Below are positions 13,377 to 20,611 of a DNA stretch of 20,716 nucleotides, piece after piece. The DNA lies in assembly GCA_023228025.1 (NCBI GenBank), contig JALOCD010000076.1, positions 1 to 20,716 on the forward strand. The letters are read 5' to 3'. The notes beneath the pieces were generated by a model. That model had not been told where the DNA came from. It worked only from the letters and a program-made list of their open reading frames with translations, and searched no databases. A program made the position numbers and the translations under genes. The number at the start of each line of letters is the position of its first letter. Positions within the stretch are counted from its first letter, which is position 1. Source of the stretch: Prolixibacteraceae bacterium (lineage in GTDB: Bacteria; Bacteroidota; Bacteroidia; Bacteroidales; Prolixibacteraceae).

Positions 13377-14096
13377 TTATTCCTGTTTAATTCTGTCGCG
13401 ATAACTCTGAAGGTCGCCATTGGTAATTACCTCGCCAATGATGCCATCCTTCAGCCGGATAATTTTCCGTGTCAGACTAGCAATGTCGTGCTCGTGGGTT
13501 ACAATGATAACGGTAATACCTTGATCATTCACCTCTTTGAGTATTTCCATTACTTCCAGGGATGTTTGGGAGTCGAGCGCTCCGGTAGGTTCATCCGCAA
13601 GAATAATCTTTGGATTTGATATAAGCGCCCGGGCTATGGCTACACGCTGTTTCTGCCCTCCCGACATCTCACTCGGCAGGTGATGGGCCCAATCCTTTAG
13701 GCCAAGCCTATCGAGATATTCCATGGCAATCAGGTTTCGCTTTTTGCGGTTTACCTTCTGGTAATAGAGTGGCAAGGCCACATTTTCCATGGCGTTCTTA
13801 AAAGAGATCAGATTGAATGACTGGAAGATAAAACCGATCATGGCATTGCGGGTGATGGCGGCCTGGGTCTCGTTTAACCCCCAGATTTTCTTACCGCTCA
13901 GGTAATAATCACCTTTGTCGTAATCATCCAGGACACCAAGAATATTGAGCAATGTGGATTTTCCTGAACCGGATGAGCCCATGATGGAGACAAACTCCCC
14001 CTCCGCAATTTCGAGGTTCAACCCTTTTAAAACATGGAGGCTGTTGTTTCCGGTTACATATGATTTGTGAAGGTTCTGTATGCTGATCATGGTCAA
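13377..14096 (-). CDS. ABC transporter ATPase, MacB/LolD-type
   Basis: 239 residues with every nucleotide-binding landmark: Walker A GSSGSGKST (~39-47), Q-loop around FIFQSFNLI, signature MSGGQKQRVAIARAL, Walker B IILADEPTGALD, and the H-loop VTHEHD. The gap between Walker A and the Q-loop and the 'GALDSQTS' D-loop fit the MacB/LolD/FtsE subgroup that serves MacB-fold permeases. It is the first gene of the exporter operon, followed 10 bases later by its permease; it presumably powers both permease paralogues. ATG at 14096 (MTMISIQNLHKSY) was kept; a start two codons downstream is equally possible. The 98 bases before it hold no promoter match good enough to call. Confidence 0.96.
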   Translation of the reverse strand: MTMISIQNLHKSYVTGNNSLHVLKGLNLEIAEGEFVSIMGSSGSGKSTLLNILGVLDDYDKGDYYLSGKKIWGLNETQAAITRNAMIGFIFQSFNLISFKNAMENVALPLYYQKVNRKKRNLIAMEYLDRLGLKDWAHHLPSEMSGGQKQRVAIARALISNPKIILADEPTGALDSQTSLEVMEILKEVNDQGITVIIVTHEHDIASLTRKIIRLKDGIIGEVITNGDLQSYRDRIKQE

Positions 14097-14194
14097 TCCT
14101 TTCTTTCTTTAGCTTATTAACTTAAGATAAGACGCCCATATGTGCAAAACGTTACACTCTGAATTTAAAAATTTCTTTCAGGTGGTATGACCAA

Positions 14195-15241
14195 TCACTT
14201 CTTCAACGAATTCCATCCCTGCGCTGTCAATGGAATTTCCTGTATACCACCGGTCGTAACCAGCATGGCGCCCTCTTCTTTCCTGGTCATATGGCCAATG
14301 ACCGTAATATCAGGATGATTGCGTACCTTTTCATGTTGATTAACAGGTATAGTAAATAAAAGTTCATAATCCTCTCCGCCATTCAGTGCGGCAACCAATG
14401 GATTGATACCGATCTCTTCCGCCATTTTTTGCACTTGCGGATCAAAGATTAACCGTTCTTCATACAAGCGGCATCCAACGCCTGACTCCTCACACAAGTG
14501 CAGAATTTCGGACGATAGGCCATCAGAAATGTCAATCATCGAGGTGGGAGTAACTCCAAGGGTCTTAAAAACATCCCGCATATCTACTCTCGCCTCGGGT
14601 TTAAGCTGTCTGCCAAGTATATAATCGTACCCTGAAAGCTTTGGCTGAACAGTCGGGTTTTGCCTGAACAGTTGATCTTCCCGCTCGAGAAGTTGCAAAC
14701 CAAGGAATGCACCTCCAAGATCACCGGTTACGCACAAAATATCGGTGGGTTTTGCTCCGCTTCGGTAGACCAGATCGGCTTCATCAGCTTCACCAATTGC
14801 TGTAATTGAAATGGTTAACCCAGTCAGGGATGTAGTTGTATCACCTCCGATGAGATCAACGCCATAACGGGTACATGCAAGATGGATTCCCTCGTACAAC
14901 TCATCTATTGCCTCAATGGTAAATTTAGAGGAGATTGCCAGGGAAACAGTGATTTGCCGTGGAATGGCATTCATGGCACAGATATCGCTGATATTAACTG
15001 CCACGGCCTTGTATCCCAAATGTTTCAGTGGAACATAGACCAGATTAAAATGAACGCCCTCTGTCAGCAAATCTGTTGTTACAACCACTTTTTTATTCGG
15101 AAAACTGAGCACGGCACAGTCATCACCTACCCCTGTCAGGGTACTTTCATTTTTGATTTTTGCCTGAGCTGTCACTCTTTTGATCAGACCAAATTCGCCC
15201 AATTCTGCAAGCTCATTGATCTTGGTTCTCTCTTGTGTCAT
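14195..15241 (-). CDS. thiL: Thiamine-monophosphate kinase
   Basis: 348 residues from the ATG at 15241. ThiL uses ATP to turn thiamine monophosphate into the cofactor thiamine diphosphate. Family features seen: the opening ELAELGEFGLIKR, the metal/ATP motif GVGDDCAVL, TTDLLTEGVHFNL, the AVNISDICAMNA segment, IGGDTTTSLTGLTIS, TGDLGGAFLGL, and the later SMIDISDGLSSEILHL and ALNGGEDYELLFT motifs of the AIR-synthase-like fold. A TTG-started extension to 15277 is less likely because its extra residues lack family similarity and would leave the start almost on the promoter. No TPP riboswitch was seen upstream. It is divergent from the suf operon and not part of the exporter unit; it ends 98 bases before the exporter ATPase start. 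Confidence 0.96.
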   Translation of the reverse strand: MTQERTKINELAELGEFGLIKRVTAQAKIKNESTLTGVGDDCAVLSFPNKKVVVTTDLLTEGVHFNLVYVPLKHLGYKAVAVNISDICAMNAIPRQITVSLAISSKFTIEAIDELYEGIHLACTRYGVDLIGGDTTTSLTGLTISITAIGEADEADLVYRSGAKPTDILCVTGDLGGAFLGLQLLEREDQLFRQNPTVQPKLSGYDYILGRQLKPEARVDMRDVFKTLGVTPTSMIDISDGLSSEILHLCEESGVGCRLYEERLIFDPQVQKMAEEIGINPLVAALNGGEDYELLFTIPVNQHEKVRNHPDITVIGHMTRKEEGAMLVTTGGIQEIPLTAQGWNSLKK

Positions 15242-15274
15242 CTTTGTCGAAGATTTATTTACCAAATAACTCCT

Positions 15275-15306
15275 CAAAAGTAGTGCATTTTATATCTTTG
15301 CACCAA
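15275..15306 (-). promoter_or_regulatory. Promoter of thiL
   Basis: On the minus strand TACTTTTG (15275-15282) matches TAnnTTTG and is preceded, after 21 bases, by TTG (15304-15306) as a -33 element. It lies 33 bases before the thiL ATG at 15241. Confidence 0.6.
15293..15300 (+). promoter_or_regulatory. -7 promoter element of the suf operon
   Basis: TATCTTTG on the plus strand lies inside the span of the thiL promoter but in the opposite direction. It implies a ~165-nt untranslated leader before sufB, in which a 9-bp tandem array occurs. The -33 element is weak. Confidence 0.5.
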
Positions 15307-15424
15307 TTTGTATCCAGTCTTATTAAAGATTCGTATACAATTAATATAAGAAGTTCTTAGCATTATAAGATCTTCCGAATGGCAGTAGTTTTAATTCATC
15401 GAACAAAAGTCTGGAGCCCCTAAA

Positions 15425-15470
15425 CACTTTAGGCACTTTAGTCACTCTAGTTCACTTTAGGCACTTATTC
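15425..15470 (+). repeat. 9-bp tandem array (cactttagg) abutting the sufB start
   Basis: cactttagg, cactttagt, cactctagtt, cactttagg and cacttattc follow one another; one unit has 10 bases. The array ends 2 bases before the sufB ATG at 15473, so it fills the ribosome-binding region. It is more degenerate than the array before rnhB. Confidence 0.88.
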
Positions 15471-15472
15471 AA

Positions 15473-16918
15473 ATGGACAACCAAAATACATTAATAAACG
15501 AGGTAACCGATCGCGATTACCGGTTTGGTTTCGTGTCGGACATAGCGACCGATTCGATCCCGAAAGGTTTGAGCGAAGAGGTGGTTAGAATCATCTCGGC
15601 CAAAAAGGAGGAGCCTGAATTCATGCTCGAATTCAGGTTGAAAGCCTACCGAAAATGGCTTACCATGAAGATGCCCGACTGGGCCCAACTGACAATTCCT
15701 GAGATTGATTACCAGGATATCATCTATTATGCCGCCCCAAGGCAACAACCCAAATACGAAAGTCTTGACGAAGTTGATCCTGAACTGTTGAGCACCTTTG
15801 CCAAGCTCGGTATTCCGCTCGAAGAGCAAAAAATGTTGGCTGGTGTCGCCGTTGACGCAGTGATGGACAGTGTTTCTGTCAAAACTACATTCAAGGAGAA
15901 CCTGGCAGAACTTGGCATTATCTTTTGTTCGTTCAGTGAAGCGGTCAAACACCATCCGGATCTTGTGCAAAAATACCTTGGAATGGTCGTACCTCCCAAC
16001 GACAATTTTTATGCAGCGCTAAACTGCGCCGTTTTCTCGGATGGCTCATTTGTCTACATCCCGAAAGGAGTGAGGTGCCCAATGGAACTATCGACTTACT
16101 TCAGGATCAACGCGAAAAATACAGGTCAGTTTGAACGGACACTCATCATTGCCGACAGCGATAGTTACGTCTCCTACCTCGAGGGTTGTACTGCCCCAAT
16201 GCGGGATGAAAACCAATTGCATGCAGCTGTTGTGGAAATCATTGCGCTCGATCGTGCCGAGGTGAAATATTCCACTGTACAAAACTGGTATCCAGGAAAC
16301 AAGGAGGGAGTAGGTGGCATTTACAATTTCGTTACCAAACGGGGCCTATGCAAAGGCGAATACTCTAAAATATATTGGAACCAGGTAGAGACTGGTTCCG
16401 CAATAACATGGAAATATCCGAGCTGCATCCTTGCTGGTGATAATTCTGTGGCGGAGTTCAATTCGGTGGCTCTGACCAATAATTACCAACAGGCAGATAC
16501 AGGTACAAAAATGATCCATCTTGGTAAAAATACCAAAAGCACCATCGTTTCCAAAGGGATCTCTGCAGGCCACAGCTCCAACTCCTACCGGGGATTGGTG
16601 AGGGTCGCGGCCAAGGCGGAAAATGCCAGAAACTACTCCCAGTGTGACTCCCTTTTGCTTGGAGATCATTGTGGGGCACATACCTTCCCATACATAGAGG
16701 TAGGCAACCAGAATTCTGTGGTTGAACATGAAGCAACCACCTCAAAAATCGGCGAAGATCAGATCTTCTATTGCAATCAGCGTGGAATCTCCACCCAGGA
16801 TGCGATTGGCATGATCGTAAACGGTTATGCCCGGGAGGTGATCAACAAATTGCCGATGGAATTTGCCGTGGAAGCCCAGAAACTTTTACAGATCAGTCTG
16901 GAAGGAAGCGTGGGATAA
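15473..16918 (+). CDS. sufB: Fe-S cluster assembly scaffold protein SufB
   Basis: 481 residues, normal for SufB. Together with SufC and SufD it forms the SufBC2D complex on which iron-sulfur clusters are built in the cytoplasm. The N-terminal part contains KMPDWAQLTIPEIDYQDIIY; the core shows the parallel beta-helix repeats of the family. C391 (in YSQCDSLLLGDH) and H419/E420 (in VVEHEATTSKIG) stand at the spacing of E. coli C405 and H433/E434, which are needed for sulfur transfer and cluster formation. First gene of the operon, with a ~165-nt leader after its candidate promoter. The ATG at 15473 follows a tandem repeat array without a Shine-Dalgarno sequence. SufC starts 112 bases after its stop, an unusually wide gap filled by another short array. 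Confidence 0.98.
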   Translation: MDNQNTLINEVTDRDYRFGFVSDIATDSIPKGLSEEVVRIISAKKEEPEFMLEFRLKAYRKWLTMKMPDWAQLTIPEIDYQDIIYYAAPRQQPKYESLDEVDPELLSTFAKLGIPLEEQKMLAGVAVDAVMDSVSVKTTFKENLAELGIIFCSFSEAVKHHPDLVQKYLGMVVPPNDNFYAALNCAVFSDGSFVYIPKGVRCPMELSTYFRINAKNTGQFERTLIIADSDSYVSYLEGCTAPMRDENQLHAAVVEIIALDRAEVKYSTVQNWYPGNKEGVGGIYNFVTKRGLCKGEYSKIYWNQVETGSAITWKYPSCILAGDNSVAEFNSVALTNNYQQADTGTKMIHLGKNTKSTIVSKGISAGHSSNSYRGLVRVAAKAENARNYSQCDSLLLGDHCGAHTFPYIEVGNQNSVVEHEATTSKIGEDQIFYCNQRGISTQDAIGMIVNGYAREVINKLPMEFAVEAQKLLQISLEGSVG

Positions 16919-16963
16919 TTAAAAATTACAAATTAAAGATTACAGATTACAAATTACAAATTG
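16918..16963 (+). repeat. 7-bp tandem array (attacaa) after the sufB stop
   Basis: Starting on the last base of the sufB stop codon: attaaaa, attacaa, attaaag, attacag, attacaa, attacaa, then attgg. Six in-phase units of period 7. No terminator-like structure. Confidence 0.88.
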
Positions 16964-17030
16964 GTCTGGACTGAGGATTTCATAGTTTACACAGCAGACG
17001 AAGTATCAACTATTTTTTGAATTTATTACA

Positions 17031-17792
17031 ATGCAAAATATGCTTATAATTAAAGATTTACACGCAAGTGTGGAAGGAAAAGAGATTCTGCGTGGAATCA
17101 ATCTTACAATAAATGCCGGTGAAGTGCATGCCATCATGGGACCCAATGGTTCCGGAAAAAGCACACTGGCCAATGTTCTTGCAGGTAACACCAATTACGA
17201 GGTTACCAAAGGCGAAGTGACTTTCAACGGAAAAGATCTTCTGGAAATGTCGGCTGATGTCCGTGCAAAAGAGGGATTATTCCTGAGTTTCCAATATCCG
17301 GTAGAGATTCCGGGGGTTAGCATGATCAACTTCCTGAAAACCGCGGTGAACGAATCAAGAAAATACCACCAGTTAAAAGAACTTTCAGCTGGCGATTTTC
17401 TGAAAGTCATGCGTGAAAAGAAAGAGTTGGTACAGATAGACTCGCAGCTCACCAACCGCTCTGTCAACGAAGGATTTTCGGGCGGTGAAAAGAAGAAAAA
17501 TGAGATCTTTCAGATGGCCATGCTTGAACCAAAACTCGCCATTTTGGATGAGACCGACAGCGGTTTGGACATCGATGCGCTTCGCATCGTGGCCAACGGG
17601 GTAAACCTGTTAAAAAAACCCGAGAACGCCACCATCGTGGTAACACATTACCAGCGATTGCTCGATTATATTGTTCCTGATCATGTGCATGTACTTTACA
17701 AAGGACAAATCGTCAAATCAGCCGGTAAAGAACTGGTCCTCGAACTGGAAGAGAAAGGTTACGACTGGATTAAAAAAGAGTTGGGGGAGTGA
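17031..17792 (+). CDS. sufC: Fe-S cluster assembly ATPase SufC
   Basis: 253 residues. ABC-type ATPase that drives conformational changes of the SufBCD scaffold but does not transport anything. Walker A GPNGSGKST (~43-51), Q-loop FLSFQYPVEIPGV with the SufC-specific Pro-rich sequence, signature FSGGEKKKNEIFQM, Walker B LAILDETDSGLDIDAL and H-loop VVTHYQRLLDYI are all as known for SufC. The start at 17031 gives MQNMLIIKDLHASVEG; the internal ATG three codons later matches most relatives equally well. sufD follows 4 bases after the stop, so translation is probably coupled. Confidence 0.97.
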   Translation: MQNMLIIKDLHASVEGKEILRGINLTINAGEVHAIMGPNGSGKSTLANVLAGNTNYEVTKGEVTFNGKDLLEMSADVRAKEGLFLSFQYPVEIPGVSMINFLKTAVNESRKYHQLKELSAGDFLKVMREKKELVQIDSQLTNRSVNEGFSGGEKKKNEIFQMAMLEPKLAILDETDSGLDIDALRIVANGVNLLKKPENATIVVTHYQRLLDYIVPDHVHVLYKGQIVKSAGKELVLELEEKGYDWIKKELGE

Positions 17793-17796
17793 AGCC

Positions 17797-19167
17797 ATGA
17801 CAGAAAGTACAATTATTGAAACTGCCGAACAGCGTATCTTACAACTGTTTACGGAGAATAAAACGCTGTTGGATGAAGGAGCGGGATCGCTGCTCCGAAA
17901 CCACAGGGAAGTATCGATGAAGGCGTTTCAGCGCATGGGGATCCCTAGCCGGAAAGTCGAAAACTACAAATATACCGACCTCACCAAGCTATTCTCGCTC
18001 GAAAATTACAACCGGGCCTTTCGTCCGACTTCATTCGATTTCGACATGCAGGAGGTATTTACCTGTGATGTTCCGGAGTTCGATACACATATCCTTTTTC
18101 ATGTTAACGGATGGTATTTTTATCAGAACAGGACCGATCAGTTTCCCAAAGGTACCATCATCAAAAGCATGAAAAGCGCGTGGAAGGAGAACGCCGAACT
18201 TGTTGAAACATATTACGGAAAGATCGCAGATTCATCAGCAGATCCATTGGTTGCACTCAATGGCGCATTTGCCCAGGATGGTGTCTTTATTTATATTCCT
18301 GAGCATGTGGTGATCGAAAAACCAATACAGATCATCAACCTGTTGCGCAGTGATGAAGATCTATATGTCACTCAACGAAATCTGGTGGTTCTTGGAAAAA
18401 ATTCTCAGGTAAAACTGATGTTTTGCGACCATACCCTTGCCATTCACAGTTTTGTGGCCAACTATCTTACCGAAATATTTCTTGGAGAAGATTCGATCGC
18501 AGATGTCTACGGGATACAGAACCAACACAATGGAACCGCCTATCTGAACGGGCTTTTTGTGCATCAGGGGCGTAACTCCCAGCTGATTACCAATACCATC
18601 TCCCTGCATGGAGGGATCGCACGGAACCATCTGCATGTCGATTTGCTGGGAGAAAACGCCAATGCGTCGCTTTACGGGCTGACCTTGACAGACAAGGACC
18701 AGCACAGTGAAAATTTTACATCGATCTTACATTCCAAACCGGGTTGTCACAGCAACCAAATCTTTAAAAATGTGCTGGACGATAGCTCTACAGGGGCTTT
18801 TACCGGTAGGATACACGTGTTGCCGGGCGCCAAAAAGACGGAGGCCTACCAACGCAACAACAGTGTGCTGATGACCAAGGCGGCAAAGATGAATACCAAG
18901 CCTCAATTGGTGATTGACAACGATGATGTGAAATGCTCGCATGGCGCCACAGTAGGGCAGATCAATGAAGAGGCGCTGTTTTACCTTATGACGCGAGGTA
19001 TCAACGAAAACGAAGCGCGTCTCATGCTGATGTTCGCCTTTGCCCACGAAGTTCTGGCCAACATCCGGGTTGAACCTCTGCGTCAGAGCATAGACCGGCT
19101 GGTCAACAAAAGATTGAGGGGCGAGGTTTCGAGGTGCCACGACTGTAAGTTGGAGTGTATCCGGTAA
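17797..19167 (+). CDS. sufD: Fe-S cluster assembly protein SufD
   Basis: 456 residues from the ATG at 17797, which lies 4 bases after the sufC stop and behind a good purine-rich site (gggggag). A longer in-frame version from 17671 would overlap sufC by 40 codons and adds unrelated residues, so it was rejected. SufD pairs with SufB in the scaffold; the beta-helix region and the conserved DDVKCSHGATVGQINEEALF motif are present, with H382 at the place of the E. coli residue (H360) needed for cluster formation. The last ten residues carry three cysteines (RCHDCKLECIR), a CxxCxxxC pattern; I think similar Cys tails exist in other Bacteroidota SufD but cannot verify it. Confidence 0.97.
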   Translation: MTESTIIETAEQRILQLFTENKTLLDEGAGSLLRNHREVSMKAFQRMGIPSRKVENYKYTDLTKLFSLENYNRAFRPTSFDFDMQEVFTCDVPEFDTHILFHVNGWYFYQNRTDQFPKGTIIKSMKSAWKENAELVETYYGKIADSSADPLVALNGAFAQDGVFIYIPEHVVIEKPIQIINLLRSDEDLYVTQRNLVVLGKNSQVKLMFCDHTLAIHSFVANYLTEIFLGEDSIADVYGIQNQHNGTAYLNGLFVHQGRNSQLITNTISLHGGIARNHLHVDLLGENANASLYGLTLTDKDQHSENFTSILHSKPGCHSNQIFKNVLDDSSTGAFTGRIHVLPGAKKTEAYQRNNSVLMTKAAKMNTKPQLVIDNDDVKCSHGATVGQINEEALFYLMTRGINENEARLMLMFAFAHEVLANIRVEPLRQSIDRLVNKRLRGEVSRCHDCKLECIR

Positions 19168-19170
19168 AAA

Positions 19171-19240
19171 AGACTAGGCGACTGGGGGAGGGAGAAACTG
19201 GGACGACTAAGAAGACGGAGGGACGAAAGGACTGAGGGAT
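19171..19240 (+). repeat. Purine-rich 'gact' tract after the sufD stop
   Basis: Variants of gactaggcgactgggggag, gggacgactaagaagacgg and gaaaggactgagggatgg follow the sufD stop directly. Same character and orientation relative to the upstream gene as the tracts after sprA and after the second permease. Confidence 0.78.
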
Positions 19241-19250
19241 GGAAAAAGCA

Positions 19251-19274
19251 CCGGTCCCTGAGCCTGTCGAAGGG
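19251..19274 (-). repeat. Dispersed 24-bp repeat, inverted copy
   Basis: Its reverse complement is identical over 24 bases to 2157-2180. It lies between sufD and sufS. Confidence 0.85.
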
Positions 19275-19321
19275 CATACATTTTAAACAAATAAAAACAT
19301 TTCAAACAATATACCCGGACA

Positions 19322-20542
19322 ATGGACTTTAATTATCAGGATATTAGAAAAGATTTTCCGATCCTTGACCAGCAGGTCAATAAGCGTCCATGGGTCTATT
19401 TTGACAATGCCGCGACTGCGCAACGTCCGATACAGGTGATCGAGAAGATCCGCGAATTTTCGGTCCTGACCAATGCCAATATTCATCGCGGAACCCACGC
19501 CCATGCCATCCGGACAACGGAAGCCTACGAAAATGCCAGGGATATCGTTAAGGATTTTCTCCATGCGAAAGAGCGGGAAGAGATTATCTTCACCCATGGG
19601 ACTACCGAATCCATCAACCTGGTCGCCAGATCATTTTGCGAAAAATTTCTTTCTGATGGGGACGAGATCATTGTGACCGAGATGGAGCACCATGCCAACA
19701 TCGTACCATGGCAAATGGCCTGCGAACGGCATCATACTACATTAAAAGTATTGCCCTTCGCAGACGATGGGACTTTGAAATATGAACTTTTGGAAAGCCT
19801 GATCAGCGATCGGACCAAGATTCTGGCTGTTGCACATGTCTCCAATACACTAGGCTCAGTAAACCCAATCAAGGAAATAATCAGGGTTGCCCATCGCCAC
19901 AACATCCCAGTTTTGGTAGACGGCGCTCAAAGCGTTCCACATATCACCATCGATGTTCAGGACCTCGACTGCGATTTTTTCGCCTTCTCCGGACATAAAA
20001 TTTATGGACCTACCGGGATAGGGGTTTTGTATGGAAAACGTTCCTGGCTTGATACCATGCCGCCATTCCTTGGAGGAGGGGAGATGATCGATCGGGTAAC
20101 GTTCGAAAAAACCACCTACAACGAACTGCCCCACAAATTCGAGGCAGGTACGCCCCATTATGTTGGCGCCATTGGCTTGGGAAGTGCCATTCAGTACATT
20201 CAAAATATAGGCGTAGAGAAGATTGCCTCCTACGAACATCAACTATTAAGCTATGCAACGGACCAGATGAAGTTGCTCGAAAAACTCAAAATTTTCGGTG
20301 AATCCCCCAACAAGACAGGCGTCATCTGCTTTCAACTGGATCAGATCCATCCGTTTGATTTGGGAACGTTGCTTGATCAGTTGGGCATCGCTGTCCGAAC
20401 GGGAAGGTTGTGCGCCGACCCGGTGATGGACCATTTTGGAGTAACAGCCATGACCCGGGCTTCATTTGCTTTTTATAATTCGACCGAAGAAATTGATCGA
20501 TTTATTGAAGCGCTTAAACGCGTACGTTTGATGTTTGCATAG
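19322..20542 (+). CDS. sufS: Cysteine desulfurase SufS
   Basis: 406 residues, the usual length. A PLP-dependent enzyme that takes sulfur from L-cysteine for cluster assembly. The PLP lysine is K226 in FSGHKIYGPTG, H123 in TEMEHHANIVPW stacks on the cofactor, and the persulfide-forming cysteine is C364 in RTGRLCADPVMDHFG; these numbers coincide with E. coli SufS. D200 (VLVDGAQS) and the GTTESINLVARS loop are also present. ATG at 19322 gives the normal N-terminus (DIRKDFPILDQQVNKRPWVY). It is the last gene of the suf cluster, but 154 bases of repeats separate it from sufD. No sufE or sufU follows within the window. Confidence 0.98.
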   Translation: MDFNYQDIRKDFPILDQQVNKRPWVYFDNAATAQRPIQVIEKIREFSVLTNANIHRGTHAHAIRTTEAYENARDIVKDFLHAKEREEIIFTHGTTESINLVARSFCEKFLSDGDEIIVTEMEHHANIVPWQMACERHHTTLKVLPFADDGTLKYELLESLISDRTKILAVAHVSNTLGSVNPIKEIIRVAHRHNIPVLVDGAQSVPHITIDVQDLDCDFFAFSGHKIYGPTGIGVLYGKRSWLDTMPPFLGGGEMIDRVTFEKTTYNELPHKFEAGTPHYVGAIGLGSAIQYIQNIGVEKIASYEHQLLSYATDQMKLLEKLKIFGESPNKTGVICFQLDQIHPFDLGTLLDQLGIAVRTGRLCADPVMDHFGVTAMTRASFAFYNSTEEIDRFIEALKRVRLMFA

Positions 20543-20611
20543 GAATAGATATTTAGTGACCTTCGTGCAAACCTTTGAGTCCTTTGTGGTTAATTTTAAA
20601 GTTTTAACAGT

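Noticed and set aside
13367..13420. Extended N-terminus for the first permease
   Set aside because: It overlaps the end of the ATPase gene and adds residues not seen in the paralogous permease, which begins at the equivalent of the ATG at 13366.
14097..14194. TAACGTTTTG on the minus strand as the exporter promoter
   Set aside because: The spacing inside the motif is one base too long for TAnnTTTG and no -33 element is at the right distance.
15242..15277. TTG-started extension of ThiL
   Set aside because: No family similarity in the extra residues, and the start would fall on the promoter's -7 element.
15242..15472. Possible TPP riboswitch before thiL, or a riboswitch in the suf leader
   Set aside because: No CUGAGA-type conserved core or other recognisable aptamer was found on either strand.
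17671..17796. Extended N-terminus for SufD
   Set aside because: It would overlap sufC by about 40 codons, lacks similarity to SufD, and a well-placed ATG with a good ribosome-binding site lies 4 bases after sufC.
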